Source: Chitinophagaceae bacterium UBA1953 (GTDB lineage: Bacteria > Bacteroidota > Bacteroidia > Chitinophagales > Chitinophagaceae). Taken from it: 64,000 nt of DNA. The stretch lies in the NCBI GenBank assembly GCA_002336115.1, contig DDEN01000004.1, forward strand, positions 121,933 to 185,932. The letters run 5' to 3'. Within the stretch, counting starts at the first letter, position 1. Every line of letters begins with the position of its first letter. Shown in pieces: positions 61,655 to 64,000 of the stretch. A program made the position numbers and the translations under genes. The notes below the pieces were generated by a model. That model worked only from the letters and a program-made list of their open reading frames with translations. It was not told where the DNA came from and did not search any database.

Positions 61655-62764
61655 TTAACGAAAATATCCCGTTACTTTTTTTACAATATTTCCCCAGTAA
61701 TAAGTTTGATAGAATGTATCAGGAATCGTTTCCTGTGATGCTGCTTTTGCAATTACAGCGTTGGAAAATGCCTGCCAGTCGTTATCAGCTACAACAGTTA
61801 TTTTATTACCACATGTATTCCTGTCAACTCCCGCTGCACCTGTTTCTGTAGCCACAACACTTGTATTAAATCCAAGCGCTTCAATCATTTTTGTTTTTAC
61901 ACCACCGCCGCTGTTTACAGGATTAAGAAGTATGTCGGCAGCTTTTGTATAAAGATCAATGTCATCAACAAAGCCGGCATAAAAAATATGGTTAGAATTC
62001 CATTCTTTTAAATCATTGAAATAAGCTGGCAAGCGTTTTCCTGCTATAAGAATATTATACGCCTGATTGGAATTATTCAGCAGTGGGTTAATCTTATCAA
62101 TAATTGTTTGCAACGCATCTGTATTGGGCGTATAATCAAGCAGCCCGTTAAAAAATAAAAGTGTGTGTGCTGGATTAAATCCATGCTTTTTACAAACAAT
62201 TTCTTTGCATTCTTTTTTGTCGGTTGGAATTGATGACTGATTGATGCCATACGGAACAAGGATGCATTTTTCTTTATCCAATCCCATTTTTGCAATCATC
62301 CATAGCCTGTCTTCTTCCGAAATGCAAAAAACAAAATCTGCTTTCTTCAGAATAAACGTTTCATACCACTTCAATATCCTCCACCAGCTTTTGCCAATGG
62401 TTCTGAAACGTTCATATTCTATGTTATGTGTATGAATAATTAACTGTACCCCACAAATACGTTTCAGAAATACGCCAAGCCAGGCAATAAAGGGGTGTTC
62501 AACAATTATTGTTTTAATGTCGTTTTGTTGAATTACTTTTCTTAAGCGGAGTAAAGAAGTTAAATCAACATAGCGGAATTTGCTATTCTTTAAAACAGGA
62601 TGAAATGTGTAATTTTTTATAAGTGTTTGATTATTATCAGCCGTACCTGCAACATGTAAAATACATTGCTCACCCAAATATTGGTTAAAGTGGGCAATGA
62701 GTTTTTTGCCTCCTGAAAACCAGGGTAGAAAAGGGTAGGGAACAATATTCAGCACCTTTTTCAT
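61655..62764 (-). CDS. Glycosyltransferase family 4 protein
   Basis: This 369-residue cytosolic enzyme has a GT-B fold: the N-terminal half has NIVPYPFLPWFSGGKKLIAH and HTHNIEYERFRTIG; the C-terminal half has LLFFNGLLDYTPN, YAGFVDDIDLYTKAADILLNP and GGGVKTKMIEALG (nucleotide-sugar site). It transfers a sugar in polysaccharide or glycolipid synthesis; the acceptor is unknown. Confidence 0.9.
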   Translation of the reverse strand: MKKVLNIVPYPFLPWFSGGKKLIAHFNQYLGEQCILHVAGTADNNQTLIKNYTFHPVLKNSKFRYVDLTSLLRLRKVIQQNDIKTIIVEHPFIAWLGVFLKRICGVQLIIHTHNIEYERFRTIGKSWWRILKWYETFILKKADFVFCISEEDRLWMIAKMGLDKEKCILVPYGINQSSIPTDKKECKEIVCKKHGFNPAHTLLFFNGLLDYTPNTDALQTIIDKINPLLNNSNQAYNILIAGKRLPAYFNDLKEWNSNHIFYAGFVDDIDLYTKAADILLNPVNSGGGVKTKMIEALGFNTSVVATETGAAGVDRNTCGNKITVVADNDWQAFSNAVIAKAASQETIPDTFYQTYYWGNIVKKVTGYFR

Positions 62765-62863
62765 GTGAGTATCTATTGTTGGGTTTTAATTTTTACATAG
62801 TATTCGCTATAAAAATATCCGAGAGTGATTGATGAAATTTATCTTAAAAATTTATGGTTCATT

Positions 62864-64000
62864 TCATCGGGCCTGTTTATTGTCTTTCTTCCAATTCATA
62901 AATAATCCCCCAAATACAATCAGGTAAATCAGGATGGTTGAAATAAGCAGAATTGTATTTCCGAGTTTATATGATTTAGGTTCAAACCGCAGCTCAATTT
63001 TATGATTACCTGCAGGAACAAACAATCCACGTAAAGCATAATTGGTTTTAATAATTTCAGTTTGTTTGCCATCAATGAATGCGTTCCATCCTCTTGGATA
63101 ATAAACTTCACTGAGTACAGCAAACTGGTTGCCGGTTGATTTTGATTCGTAATTGATAATATCGTTCTTATTTTCAATTAAACGGATGCTTGCTGTTGAA
63201 TCATAAACCGGAACAGAAGGTATTAATGATTTGAACCTGGTTTGCACGACTGCTGTATCTCTCAGGTTGGTGCTGTCAAGCGCTTTCATTTCTTCTTTCC
63301 CGTCAGCAACGAATTTAATGCCTTTAACAAACCAGCATGGGCCAAATGCGCCAGGGTTCATTTGGGCAACAGGCTCACCTGTTTGTGGGTTCTGAACAAT
63401 GAAATATTTGGTGTTCAGCATATCCAGCACCTGCATATTATTTTTCATAATCTGGTTTTCAATCAGGTCCTGGTAAATCTGCAGTTTTGCAGGATGATAA
63501 CCTCCAATTGAATTGTGATGATACGCTGTATTTGATTCGTTGGTAAAATCGGTTGTTGTATTTAATACACGGTAATAACCGGTATCCTGTTTAATCATTT
63601 TATCTGCATTCGACATTGTAAAGGCATTATCGAAATCTGTTGCATCAACAAAATTGTTGTCGTTCAGGTATCGCCTGTCAACAATTAATAAATCAATAAA
63701 ACTTAATAAAAGCAGGATTGCTATTACAGGTACAGGTTTCAGTTTTTTTGTATAAGCAAGCCAGATTGCACCCAGTGCAAGCCCAATAAAAATAATTGAA
63801 CGTAACAGGTCGCTTCCAAATAAACCTTTCCGGTCTTCCTGTATGGCAGTAATAAATCCTTTGCCAAAACTTTCGGCCTGTTGCTGCATTTCAGGTGTTG
63901 GTTGCTGACCTTTTGCAGCCTGCTGCAACATGGCGTTGGCCATGTTTTCCCTGATGCCTTTATCGTTTGGAGATACATAATCAAATGAAAAATAGAGCAT
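62864..64000 (-). CDS. YfhO-family membrane protein, partial
   Basis: This is the C-terminal part (at least 378 residues) of a large membrane protein. Two membrane helices at about 65-105, the globular region with YYRVLNTTTDFTNES and AVLSEVYYPRGWNAFIDGK, and a last helix (about 348-368) match the YfhO family, which is predicted to act in glycosylation of surface polymers. The gene continues beyond the right edge. Its neighbour is a glycosyltransferase, consistent with an envelope glycan role. Confidence 0.85.
   Translation of the reverse strand: MLYFSFDYVSPNDKGIRENMANAMLQQAAKGQQPTPEMQQQAESFGKGFITAIQEDRKGLFGSDLLRSIIFIGLALGAIWLAYTKKLKPVPVIAILLLLSFIDLLIVDRRYLNDNNFVDATDFDNAFTMSNADKMIKQDTGYYRVLNTTTDFTNESNTAYHHNSIGGYHPAKLQIYQDLIENQIMKNNMQVLDMLNTKYFIVQNPQTGEPVAQMNPGAFGPCWFVKGIKFVADGKEEMKALDSTNLRDTAVVQTRFKSLIPSVPVYDSTASIRLIENKNDIINYESKSTGNQFAVLSEVYYPRGWNAFIDGKQTEIIKTNYALRGLFVPAGNHKIELRFEPKSYKLGNTILLISTILIYLIVFGGLFMNWKKDNKQAR

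Overview
The window is a piece of a Bacteroidota chromosome, most likely from the family Chitinophagaceae (inference). The evidence is: two large secreted proteins with type B type IX secretion (T9SS) C-terminal domains; promoters of the TTTG / TAnnTTTG type; an ECF sigma factor paired with an anti-sigma/beta-barrel fusion; many genes with N-terminal signal peptides ending in AQ; low to moderate GC (about 40% by eye); and weak Shine-Dalgarno signals. Most of the window is ordinary chromosome, with accessory patches at about 24.2-26.8 kb and 53.5-58.2 kb.

Layout: 0-7.1 kb holds a tRNA cut by the left edge, a T9SS adhesin-like protein, a GH20 hexosaminidase and an S15/CocE-type hydrolase. 7.2-11.5 kb has a 2H phosphoesterase and the 5-oxoprolinase operon pxpB-pxpC-pxpA followed by an NRAMP-like transporter. 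11.5-14 kb has pfkA-pyk. 14.1-20.2 kb has a prolyl oligopeptidase, an RmlD-like reductase and two neighbouring amidinohydrolases. smc is at 20.6-24.1 kb, followed by a broken IS256-type transposase that runs into the 3' end of a small secreted-protein gene. Then come small membrane genes, a second T9SS protein, gcvP, and a VTC-domain / DUF4956 / outer-membrane-barrel operon (34.4-36.5 kb). 36.9-43.5 kb carries a thioredoxin, ubiX, an MBL hydrolase, an MFS transporter, a deoxynucleoside kinase, folK, an ABC-2 permease and an SRPBCC protein. 43.6-48.1 kb is a sigma factor / dual-membrane anti-sigma locus with downstream surface proteins. 48.1-53.5 kb has queG, a potassium-channel-like small membrane protein, a serine hydrolase with altered catalytic motifs, a THUMP RNA methyltransferase and a DEAD-box helicase. 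54-58.2 kb is AT-rich accessory DNA full of palindromic repeats. The window ends with aat-clpS (N-degron pathway), a PF10136 membrane protein, tRNA-Val, a glycosyltransferase and a YfhO-type protein cut by the right edge.

The least explained signal is non-coding. At least six genes end in, or are followed within a few bases by, a degenerate array with a seven-base period, sometimes with a complementary arm that would fold into a long hairpin. Separately, several families of short palindromic or MITE-like elements are scattered through the gaps and cluster at 53.5-58.1 kb, where a 151-bp direct repeat brackets one gene. Two tandem terminators upstream of the VTC operon share a 32-bp preamble containing a five-codon ORF. 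These structures, the trans-envelope sigma-regulator locus and the VTC/DUF4956/barrel operon are the best candidates for follow-up.
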